Shown here: positions 35,652-46,382 of the stretch, one piece after another
Position numbering within the stretch: the stretch's first letter is position 1
How the letters are laid out: the number at the start of each line of letters is the position of its first letter
DNA from: Tetrahymena elliotti 4EA
Lineage: Eukaryota; Ciliophora; Oligohymenophorea; Hymenostomatida; Tetrahymenidae
Assembly (NCBI GenBank): GCA_000231825.2
Contig: JH720300.1
Coordinates: 924,480 to 988,479 of the forward strand
Reading direction: 5' to 3'
Length of the DNA stretch: 64,000 nt
Notes under the pieces: generated by a model
Databases searched by the model: none
What the model was told of the DNA's origin: nothing
Seen by the model: the letters and a program-made list of their open reading frames with translations, nothing else
Program-made: the position numbers and the translations under genes

Positions 35652-38612
35652 TCAGTTAAATTTGAATTTTAAGTCAACCATTCTTTTCATTTTATAAATC
35701 TTATTAAGTATGTTCAATTTTTTAGATTAAATCATATTTTCTTCTTCTGAATGCTTATGGCTTTAGTTATATTAAACAATAAATTATAATTTATTTAAAG
35801 TAATTTGAATTAATTATTACTAAATGTTGAAATCTATTTTTCTAAGCTTTTCACATTGTTTCATCTTTTGAAACATTTCATAAGTTCCATCAAGACCAAA
35901 ATTTGAACTTTTTTAAATTAAAGATTTATTGAAATATTTTTTTAGTTTAGATTTATTTATTTATTTACTCATTTATTTTGAACTTAATTTCTTGTAGAGA
36001 GCTCAGTTTTTCTATTCCTTTTGAGAATTCCCTTGCTCCATCAATGTTGAGCTCATTACTATTTTTAAATTGAATTTTAAAATAATTCAAAATATTAATT
36101 TTTTTACTTTTATATGATCATTTCTAAGGATTTAAGATTTTTACAATTTTTAAGACCTTCTCCAATAAAAGAGAGTCCATCTGATCCAATTTAATTTTTA
36201 CTAAATAAATTAAAACGAATGTTTAAAAGGTGATATTTTTTAAAATAAAAATGCTATTTACCTATCAATTTCAAATTTTAGCTTTTCTAAGGATGGACAG
36301 GTTTTTAAAGCATCTCCAAAACCGCCAGCACCGCATGATCTTATATTATTTCTAATTTGAATAGGTTGTAACTTCTTTTTAAAAAATTAGAAAAATTGAG
36401 TTACCTTCCAAATTTTAAGTTTAAATTTTTCAATTTGAGGAAGTTAGAAATAGACTCTCCAATTATTTTTGATCCCTCAGACCCAATGTTATTTCTAGGA
36501 AAACAAATTAAAGCTTAATATTTATTCAAAAATAAAACAAGTTATTTTACTCTTCGATTGTATATTAAATAAACTCTAATTAGGAACATTTTTTAAGAGC
36601 AATACCAATCTTTGTAGCTCCTTCATTTGTGATAATATTCCTAAAAATAAAATAACAATTATTTCAAAGAATTTTAATATTTTTTTTACTTTCCTATTGT
36701 GAATTTTAAGTTTTTGAGTTCAGTTAATTTTTCAAAAGTATCTTCTAATGCATCAAATCCTGAATCATTTATATTATTTTATTCATCAAATTAGAATGTA
36801 AGACAATTTAAATGAGTTAAATAGCCCATGCTTTAAATAATTGAGTTGCATCCTAAAGATCCTATATCATTTTTACTGTTAAAAATATTAATTTAACATT
36901 TTAAATAAATATATTATTTACGATCCAATAGCAATATTAAAAGATTTTAAAGTTTAACAATTTTTAATGCCACTTGCAAGTTATTCTACCGCACTGGTAC
37001 CAATCTTATTATTTCTAATAATATTATTTTAATTTAGACTTAATAAGAGATGCAAATCTAAAAAAATTAATACTTTTCAATATTTATTTCCAATTATTAA
37101 AGTTAGGTCATATTATTTAAAGCTTCCTCGAGTTTTTAAAAGCTTTCAGGCTGTAAATTATTCGATCTGATTATTATTTAAATCATTAATTTATTTAAAT
37201 TTTTTTGTTAAATTTAAAACAAAAAACAGTCAATCAATTAAGAAGTTGATTTTTTGTTTTTTATGTTGAAAAATAAGATTACTCCCCAAAGGATAAGCTG
37301 AGATTTTGAAGAAGTGAACATCTTTTCAAAGATTTAGCAAAACCACAAAGTGAAGATCCAATATTGTTGTTTCTTTATATTTAATGTAAAAAATTATCAA
37401 TTTAGTTTCATTTCAATCTAAATATTTACGATCCAAATTTAATTTCTAAGTTTTCTAAGCTCTGGGCAAAGCTTTCAGACAAATGTTTGATTCCATCTGA
37501 TTATATGCTCAAATTACTTTTAATGAAATTTAATTTAATAATAATTTTATTAAAAATAGAAATCTACTTGTCAAAATATAATCCTAAGGTTTGTAGATTA
37601 TGTAAACTTTTTAAAGAGTTAGCTAAATTAGAATAGAGAGAATTTCCAAATCTATTGCAACTTTATTTAAAAAATTTAAATACAATTTATTTTTAGTGAA
37701 ATTTAGATTTACTTTCCAAAATTCAATGAAAGCTTTGTCAAGTTTGTACATTTTTTTAGAGTTTAACAAAAGAAAATAGCTCCAGATTCACCAATTGAAT
37801 TGTTTCTAATTAAAATGTTTTAAATTCTATAGTTGTTATATTGGAAACATTTTTACCTTTCAATGTTTATTGAAAGATCATTAAGATTAGGAAGAGATTC
37901 GATGCATCTAGATAAATGGATAATTCCTTCTTAACCAATTAAATTGTATCTTTGTTAATTAAATATTATTTAATAAACAAATAATATACAAAAATAACCT
38001 GAAATAATCATTTGATCAAATTTTTTACTGTCCAAAAGTAAGTTCTAATTTTTCTAAATTTTAGCATTATTTGATGGACTTGCTTAATGTTTCTGCTCCT
38101 TGTGATTGCAAATTAGCACTATGGAAAATTAAAAAAATGAATAAGCTTGAGCAAATAATAAATTTTAATAGTTTAATTTTTTGTTTAATTAAACATTAGA
38201 AAAATAATTATTTACTCTTAGACATCAATTTCTAAACTCTTCAAACATGAAATTTCTTTCATCCCTTCAACAAAAGTTTAGAAGTTATTTTCATTTAGTT
38301 CATTTCTTTTTAATTAAATGAAATTATTTTATGAAAAAGTTAAAAATTTTATTTACTTTTTAATGATGAATTTTAAATTATTCTCTTATTCTTCTTTTTC
38401 TTCAATATCTTATTAAAAGCTTCTTTGAAATTTATTCTACTTTTTTGATTTTTTTTAAATTTCCTCCGCACATGCATGTTGTCTAACAATATTTAAAAAT
38501 AGTATTTTTTTATTGGTTTTTTTCTTGATTTTTTTATTGTTGTTTTGAATTTTGCTTATTTGTTCATTAATCAATAAAACTTTTTTTACATAAAACTAAT
38601 TGCAAGGCTCAT
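35652..38612 (-). CDS. leucine-rich-repeat protein, one repeat per exon (convergent paralogue 2)
   Basis: This is an RI-type LRR protein of unknown partner. About 19 exons run from the ATG at 38612 (first exon 38612-38590) to the last exon 35760-35652 with TGA. After a Lys/Gln/Glu-rich N-terminus, roughly 16 repeats follow, nearly each in its own exon of about 90-100 nt. Examples are NNSIGESGAIFFCQTLKKCT, YNLIGQEGIIHLSRCIESLP, NNKIGTSAVEQLASGIKNC, NNIGSEGSKIIGESISNF and NQIGSDGLSFIGEGLKNC. The consensus is NNIG-x-x-G-x-x-x-x-x-x-x-L-x-x-C-x-x-L-x-x-L-x-L-x-IG-K/R, with introns of about 50-110 nt cutting after the G of the last block, phase 2 wherever I worked out the phase. One exon (about 36900-36680) carries two repeats. 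The C-terminus YHKHSEEENMIQSKKLNILN is basic and resembles the end of the 34.9-kb gene. No kinase, NACHT or membrane domain is seen. Confidence 0.85.
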
Positions 38613-40483
38613 TTGTAATCAAATGCTATTTCAAGAATTAAATTTAGTAAATGACTGTGGATTTACCTTTAGGATTATAAGATGCTTAAATCAGACTCAA
38701 GTAAATGATTTTAGGTAAGAAAAAGGCTTTTAAGAGTATTTTGCCAGTTAATGAGTGCGCTCATTTGAAAAACGATAATATTAAATATATTATTAGTGAG
38801 TTAGTTTTAGAGGTTAGCTATTTTCGTAGAAGGAATTAGTAAGGATTTAAATTAATTTTGGTAGATTTTTTAAGGGTTTATGAAATTTGATGTCCAAAGT
38901 AGATATATTTTTGTACAAAATTGAGTTAAGTTAACAGTAATTTTTTCTGTAGAATTGAATTTAATTAAATAATAATAATTATAAATAAAAACAATAACAA
39001 TATCAATAATTTATATGCATGTTTAGAGTATTTTCAATATCAATTGACTATTCAATTAAATCCGTCAGAATTTAATTAAAATTTGTTAAAAATTGTCGTC
39101 AGTCCTTAAATTGTCGCAATCTATGAGAAAGCGATGATGGCATATTTGGAACCTATCTTCGTCTTTTAAGACATCAAATAAATCTAAAATAAAAGTAAAA
39201 AATGGCTCCAACTTTTTCTTCATTTTTTCACCATTTCAAAAGAAATTTTATTGTTTTGATAAAAAAAACATTTGAGATCAAAAAGTAACAAGTATTTCTT
39301 CCAGTAACCAAAAAACTCTATAATTAAGCTTAACTTTCTTCATTTAAATATTCTTTCTATTTTTACTTATAAGCAATTCTTTGGAAACTAAATAAATCTT
39401 TATAAACTATTTTATTTATCAGTCAAATAAAGTGAATTATAGTATCTCATGAAATCGCTATGTATATCACATGATTTAACATGGTTGTTAAAGGGACTAT
39501 TACTAAGAGTAAAAAATATTGAAAATATCTTTTTCTTTTATAAAGATAATTTTATTACGAAAAAAAAAGGTATTGAGAAAGAAATGTTATATATTAACAA
39601 TAATTAATGTTTGATTAAATTAATCTTATTGTTATTTTCAATAACAAGTTAGAACACCCATTTCAAATTTTTGTTCTTATATGGATAAAATTTAATTCCA
39701 TTTATTGGAGGTTATTCCTTCCGTAATGAATGAATTATTGGATGGAAATTTATTGATTAATCTATTTTTATTTGGAAATCAAAAGTGAACTTCTTTTTAG
39801 ACAATTTATGCAAACTTTGTAAAGCCTAATAATTACGGAAACAAAAATTAGAATTACCTTTAATGAATTTGTTTTTATTTTTAATTAATTATTGCGAATT
39901 AATTTAACCATAAACACTTTTTATGATGCAAAATTTTTTTAATTATCATACCAATTATGATGCCTTTTTTTTATTTTTATAATTGACTCATTCCCATACT
40001 AAAATTAATAATAAATTTAGTATTATCAACTTATTTTAAAAAACATCTATTTATTTATCGAATCAATAAACACATTTTATAATTTCAGCAAATTTAATAT
40101 AAAAAGTACTCGTTTTATTTTACATGTTTTTGATATTTACAGTTTTTCGTCTAAGAATTAATTGATAAAAGAAAGGCATTCTAATTCAATGATTATTTGA
40201 AAATTATATTCATTTAATTCTTTTACATTAATCAAATAATTAATTACTTTAAAGATTTTTAGAGGAAAAAACTTATTACTTTAGTATTTATTTTGAATAG
40301 TCATTTAATAAAAAAAACAAATTTATTTACATCTTATTTTTCATAGTTATTATTTATATTTTTAAAACAGGTTAAAACCATTTCAAATTCTTCAATAAGG
40401 AAAGCAACCTTTTTTTCAGGCAAGAATTTCATATTTTTATGCATTTAAAAATATGGGCTAACAATAATAAATAATTCTATTTA
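38613..40483. other. intergenic region, nothing recognised
   Basis: 1.9 kb of A/T-rich DNA between the LRR gene (minus) and plus-strand coding. The part at 38640-39180 is slightly richer in G and C but gives no frame I would call a protein. Confidence 0.5.
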
Positions 40484-41011
40484 ATGAAATTGCTTGTTTT
40501 AGAAAAGGAAGAAACATTAAATAAATTAGACTTCTTTTAAAATCTATTTAAGTTAAAGGATTTGAATACCAAAAACCAATCAAGACAACTTCTTTATAAA
40601 GTATTTATTAGAGCTTTATCTCTTTAGAAAAATGAATATTTAAATTAAAATATTTTTTATAACTTTGATTGGGATAACAAATAAAAAAATGAAAAAAGAT
40701 TTATAAAACAAAAAAGATATTTTAAATTTTATTATAACCTACAATTGTCTAATTGTATTTTTTTGAAAAAAATAGTGTAAGTATTAAACGGAATAGATAG
40801 TAATCTATCAAATTATTTATTTTACAGATATATTTAGTTTTGTTAAGATATATATACATACTACTTATACTATTAATATACGCATTCATAGATATATCAA
40901 TATGTCTAATAATTCAGGTTTAAGTAAATTGGAAGAGCTTAGAAATTTGGAAAAGCTCTACACACAATCAAAGCAATCGTAGAATAAAAACACAAAATAT
41001 AAAGAGTTTGA
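40484..41011 (+). CDS. possible exon of an unknown gene (3' limit uncertain)
   Basis: I do not recognise this. From the ATG at 40484 the frame is protein-like for about 100 codons (TLNKLDFFQNLFKLKDLNTK, YNFDWDNKQKNEKRF). It then becomes Tyr/Gln-rich A/T filler up to a TGA at 41009-41011. The later part overlaps, in another frame, the start of the better-supported gene at 40902. The real gene therefore probably ends or is spliced near 40780 (GTGTAAG is a possible donor). It could be an upstream exon of that next gene, or a separate short gene. No domain is seen. Confidence 0.3.
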
Positions 41012-41923
41012 TTTATCTTACAAATATTTTTGCTAGTACAATGACCTTGTCAGCAAGTAGAAAATTTTGGATGAGAAGAACTTCTATAAAAAAATATAAA
41101 TTGGACAATCTAAAAAAGAATAAAATGTCAATGAGGAAAGCAGCTCAGATGAAGAAGAAAAAGAAATTGAGACTCTTTTTGAGTAAGAAAAAGATAAATA
41201 TGAGGAACATATAGATAGTACCCAAGCAGAATCGCTTCTTTAAGAATTCTATTAATAAGAAAAAGAAAATGATGAATCTTTTATCCCAAGCTACAATGAT
41301 GAATATAACACTGTAAAATTAGATTTTGAAATGAATAATTAAATATTTTATAATTAAAATATTAGAATTTAAGAAAATAGAGAATTGCTTATTATTCTTT
41401 GATATGTTTGACAGGATTAATAGTAATTTCAAATCTGATTTAGCTCATAGATTCTTTTCTTTAAGTTGATCCTAAAGATGTTATATTATAAGAAATGAAA
41501 TACTATAGTCCTTATTTAAAATTTTTAGAATTTAGCAGTCTATTATTCTTAGTATAATAAATGGGAATTAAGCTGAATGAATTAGTTAACAAAAGGAAAA
41601 TTGTTTATGCTAATGTAACTTTTAAGAAAGAAAAATTTATTTGTAAAATATATGTAATCATTGAGATTTCATTATAAATAATAATACATTACTTAACCAA
41701 CAATCAGAGTTTAAACACTAGCTCAGAAGATCTAATACCAATTAGTCAGGCAACTTAACTTAAAATATTTATCATTAAGTCTCTCAACACCATAGTAATA
41801 TTTATCATCTATGCTTTTATGCTTCGAATCTAGGCTTTACAGTAACATCTAATAAACAATATTATTAAAAAACCACTTGAATAATCAACAACTACTCAAG
41901 ATGAAGACACATCTTTATTTTGA
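40902..41923 (+). CDS. four-TM membrane protein with acidic N-terminus, unknown family
   Basis: I do not recognise this protein. Exons 40902-41312 and 41366-41923 join in phase 0 to 322 aa. The first 137 residues are soluble, Lys/Glu-rich, probably coiled coil, with an acidic patch (NEESSSDEEEKEIETLFEQE). The second exon is membrane-bound, with four hydrophobic segments: AYYSLICLTGLIVISNLIQL, YLKFLEFSSLLFLVQQM, FICKIYVIIEISLQIIIHYL and FIIKSLNTIVIFIIYAFML. It ends in a short Gln/Thr/Asp-rich tail. Without the 53-nt intron the first frame stops at 41402, so the splice is required for the membrane part. The topology suggests both tails on the same side. The number of segments was judged by eye. 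Confidence 0.55.
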
Positions 41924-42929
41924 AAATTTTAAAGAAAATCAATTAAAAATTCTTTACTGTGGGTGGTGATAGATATCAAATTTAATTATTTGTTTATCTC
42001 ACATTGTTCAAAGTATTAAATAAGTACATTAATAAAAATATTTTTTTACAATTTAAATAATGAAAAATAACTTTATGAATAATTTGTACTATTAAAATAT
42101 ACTTTATTCATATCAGAAATACTCACAATTCTTACTCGTAAAAAGACAAACAAAATAATTAAAATATTAAATGTCTCAATTACTTAAATTTAAAACATAC
42201 CTAAATTACTTACTTACTCACTATTTGAAACAAAAAACGTTATTTTTTTTTCATATTTACAATTTCTTTTTTCTTTTTTGGCATTTTAATAAAATTTTCT
42301 TAAATTCTTTTTGATTCATGTTCATGAATTAGTTAAGGGTATGAAGTTTTGAAAATTTTAAAATTAAATTTAAATTAAAGAAAGATTCGTTCAGAATGAT
42401 TTAGCAAAATTTAAAAGACTTAAATTTTGTGCCAAGCTTTATTTATTAAAAAATTATTAGAGAAAAATATTTTTTTTGAGCATAATTTAAAAGGTACATT
42501 AATCTTCAATTATCATAAATTAAGCGTACTTTATTTGACTTATTGTGATAGATATGAATATTAAATTGATTTACCACTTAAATTAAAGGGCATTCTTTTT
42601 TGATAAAAATTTTATTCTCCAGAATAAATACAACCAAAATAATTTTTTTTATTCAGGAAAATACCTCAAAAAAGCCATTTTTACACCAATTTAACAGAAA
42701 ATAAAAAATAGGAATAGATATTAAAGCAACAATTATATTTTTAAGATATAAATTAGATTTACTTATTTATACAATTTATGAATTAATTAATTAATAATTT
42801 TTTTATAGGTTTTATATATTTTTTATTATTAATTTATTTAATATATAGCTTTATTGTTATGTTTATCAATTTATTCTTTTACTTTCTTATCAGTCTTACT
42901 TTGAAATTTATTTAATGTTTTTAGATAAG
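41924..42929. other. intergenic region, nothing recognised
   Basis: About 1 kb of A/T-rich sequence. No frame, repeat or RNA-like structure stands out on either strand. Confidence 0.5.
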
Positions 42930-44500
42930 TTTTTATAAATTGGAAGAGCTAAGGGAGATAAATTTTTTTGCTAGTTTTAATTTGGATATTTAAGATTTAA
43001 CTCAATATCCTTTTCTTTTGCATCAAAACTTTTTTGATAATATATTTTTTATGAATTCTTATATTAAGACTCATTCAGCATTGTGTTGAGAGACTACATA
43101 AAAGATTGTTGGGAATATAAAATTTTGTTATCTTTATTATATTCTATTTTAGAGAGTGTATATATGACACTTCCTACTAATGAAATTATATACCCACACA
43201 CTAAGGCAATAGTAATTATTGTATCATCAAACATAATTATAGAAATGACTGATGAAAAAATATCCTATTTATAAATTAGTTAATATTTTCATTTATTTAA
43301 ACAAATAAATTACCTTTAAATTATGAGTTATTGCAATTGAAAAAGGAGAGTTTTTCATAGCACACAAGTTTGTTGAATAATTAAGCAAAAATCCTGTTTT
43401 AGAATCAAAATAATTTAGAGATAAGAATAACAAAATAGGTGAAATTATTTTATACCGAAGATTGCAACTAGAGAAATGTGGAGGTAAAAACTTGGAGGGT
43501 AAGTTGGTAAAACTTAGAGAAACTCTTGAGCATCATTTGTCATCAAGCAATATATGACTAAAAGTGGGAGAGTGTTAATACTATTATTATAGACTAGCTC
43601 TATTGATATAGTAGAATATTATTTAATTTATTTTATTGAGTTAAAAGTAAAAGAAAATAATTTATTATGAAATAATCTTTTATTTTTTAATTTAAAAATT
43701 TTAATTTTTACAGAATGGAGTCATGTTGCTTTTGTCTTTTAAATATTTTGCTAATTAAAGAAGACAAGCTGAAAATATATTATTCAAAAAGCAATATGTG
43801 AATCCCAATAAGTTTGTGTTCATTTTATCACTTCCAGCTACTATTGCTCCTAAAGTAATTAATAAGATAGATGTTTTCTACCTATTAGTAATTTCACTAT
43901 TGGATTGAGCTACAAATACTATATTGACCAGATATATAAAGAATATTAAGGTTCTCCTGATAGTAAGAAATCTAATATTTACCAAAGATAATATTATTAA
44001 AATGGGGTGTAAAATATATTTTTAAAAATAAATTACAGAGGAATAGGAATGAACTGAAATGCCTTTAAACCAAAAAGAACATTTGATAAGTAGAGGCATG
44101 AGAATATCAAAGTCATTAAATATTTGTGAACTAACTCTTTGTGGCTTGGCTTCTACATTAAATTTAATTAATCTTTTTCTTTTTCAAGCTTATGCTTGAC
44201 TACTTTCTTAGTAGATCTACAACATATCTGAATCACATTAATAATGGAGCAAATAAATACGTTAACAAAAGACTCAAAAAGAAGAAGCTATTTTATAAAA
44301 TATTATTTTTATCTCAAAAAATTAAAAAGGATATTGTTTGTTTTTTGTTGATGTTTTAAAAGTATCATTTTTTATTGAAATTACTATTCCGATATTTGAA
44401 AAATTATGAGTCCTAAATAGATTTTTTGCTGAAAGCGAGAAGCAAATTGAACAAATGGCATAAAATCCACAATAAAGTAATGATTAAATGATAGATTTAC
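42930..44500 (+). other. coding-like fragments, gene model not resolved (possible decayed gene)
   Basis: Several plus-strand segments have protein composition but lie in different frames. They are 42941-43088 (LEELREINFFASFNLDIQDL then TQYPFLLHQ), 43083-43270 (DYIKDCWEYKILLSLLYSIL; PTNEIIYPHTKAIVIIVSSN), 43340-43555 (two overlapping open frames), 43712-43915 (RRQAENILFKKQYVNPNKFV) and 43908-44050 (SYKYYIDQIYKEYQGSPDSK). Splice sites exist between some of them, but I could not link all in one phase-consistent model. The first fragment faintly recalls the QYP block of BEACH domains; this is too weak to name. It is either an intron-rich gene read incorrectly here or a decaying one. Confidence 0.35.
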
Positions 44501-45124
44501 TCATTTTTTTAATATTTATTTGATTTAATTCTAACGAAAATCTTAAGTAGCAAACAAAAGTAGCAGCAGAATTAGTCTATTTGTTTTAATTTTGATTTTA
44601 TATTTGCGCAATATTTGTTTACAAAATCAACTAATTTAAGTCAGATTCTAACTTGTGATATCATTATATAGAGAGAGGGCAAATAAATAAAAGATTTTTT
44701 TTAATTTCAAGCTATTATTCATTTATTAAAACAGCACCATAAAATGAATGTAATTTAATTTTATCAGCAGTATTTGTTTTTAAGCGTTTTTAAATAGATT
44801 TAATAATGTTTCTAATTAATAAGAATTTATAATTTTTTTCTGTCAAAATTTTACATTTTAAAATTTATCTAAATTTGCAAGTAAAAATTATTAAACTGAA
44901 CTTTCTACTTAATTATTTTATAATACCATATGAACATTGAAATATTTATGTGGTTTAAGTATGATTATTTTTTTTATCTCCTTGTCTTTAGCTTAAAATC
45001 ACTTACAATCAAAATATTAAATCTATAAAAAGAGTATCTAATCTAATAAAACTATTGTTGAAATTTGAATTTTTAAAACAAATTTTAAGGCCTTAAATAA
45101 AAATAAAATAAAATTAAAAAACTA
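44501..45124. other. intergenic region, nothing recognised
   Basis: About 620 bp of A/T-rich sequence upstream of the coding segment at 45125. No motif is recognised. Confidence 0.45.
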
Positions 45125-45591
45125 ATGGAAGTAGGTAAACTGAAGGATATTCTTCTTAATCCTGATTAGCTTAAATTATTTGAATATGTTCCTTTGCCAA
45201 CCATAAGGTCAAACTATGGCTATTTTAAAAATAACAGAAGAAATATAATTTGAAATGGATAAGCATATTTAAGTATACTAGTAAACAAGACTTAAGTACT
45301 CTAAAGACATTAAAATTTTTAAACTTTTAGGTTAAAAATTACTTTCATTATTTGGAATTAGTCCAAGTAAGAGAGCTGCTTTAATATTGAACAATTAATA
45401 AATCCCTTAAAATATTTCTTAGTCTTTTAATTAAGGTATACCTGTTAAGATTATGAAAGATAAATAACTTTTTAGTCCTTGATTAGATTCATAGAGGAGC
45501 ATATTTTCAGAAATAGCTGGTAATGAAGGAGAGCTAAAGCAAAATGAAATTCATTAGTTTTATAATTCCAATCCAAATTCAAAAGGTTAGT
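45125..45591 (+). CDS. probable 5' exons of the giant Q/N-rich gene, or a separate short gene
   Basis: This is coding-like sequence without a recognised domain. An ATG at 45125 starts a frame that loses phase near 45225. The downstream frame (EEIQFEMDKHIQVYQQTRLK, LLSLFGISPSKRAALILNN) meets an in-frame TGA at 45480. Two introns repair both problems. One has its donor right after the third codon (GTAAACTG) and ends in AACAG before EEIQF. The other runs GTATACCT...GATTAG across the TGA; both are phase 1. The last exon ends NSNPNSK at a GT donor at 45592. A long intron to an acceptor at 46377, then a further intron (46427-46498), would fuse this in frame to the gene at 46383-51585. Without transcripts the fusion cannot be decided. 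Confidence 0.4.
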
Positions 45592-46382
45592 TCATTAAAC
45601 CAGTGAAAAAAATAAATATTTTTATTTTACATAAATAGTAACTCTCTGTAAATTTTACATATTTAGAAAATATCAGAAATCTGTAAATCATTTAAAAAAT
45701 CATTATAAAATTTAATAATATTAACATTTTTGAATATTGTTTTTTAATTTAAATATATTTTAAATAGCTATTTAAAATTATAAAAGAAAGTAATATTAAA
45801 TATAAGAATTGCTTTACATCAAATACCTGTAAATATGGATATTCTTAAATACAACATATAATTAAGGATTATTACAAAATTGTATATTTGCTACTAGCGT
45901 AAAAATTGAGGAAAATATGATAAATTTTTTATTTTTTAGATATTTAAATTTAACAATAAAAATTAAATTTTACCTTTTACATTAAAACAAATTTATGATA
46001 AAACTAGAATTTAGAAAAATAGTTGATTTTTAAATGAAAATTTAACAAAACTAAAAAGATCAATAACTCTAAATTGAATTTAATTTAAAAACTAAATATT
46101 TCTGTTGGTTAATAGAAGATGTTGTTATACTGCTTCTTTGTTAAGTTCAAAATTTGAAGTAATATTATTTGTAAATTAATTTGATTGAAATGATTATATA
46201 AAAATTCAAAAGATCGGAAATCTAACAACTATAACTTTAATTTTTTTATGACTACATTTAGTTTTATTTAATTAATTAATCAATGAATCATTGATTGAAT
46301 ATCCTTTAATTATACTTAAAAAAAAAGATTAATTAAAAAAATACAAAAACCTTCTTTTCAATTTATTTTTTTGTAGGTCAAA
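45592..46382. other. A/T-rich gap: long intron or intergenic spacer
   Basis: About 790 bp with a GT donor at its left end and a T-rich TAG acceptor at its right end (46377). It would be the longest intron in the window if the flanking segments belong to one gene. No other feature is recognised. Confidence 0.4.

Noticed and set aside
32165..38612. Repeated exons as a CRISPR array or DNA satellite
   Set aside because: The similarity is at protein level (LRR), not DNA level, and spacers are introns with GT-AG ends.
45480..45482. In-frame TGA as selenocysteine or recoded stop
   Set aside because: A phase-consistent GT-AG intron (from GTATACC to GATTAG) removes it, and no SECIS-like structure was noticed.
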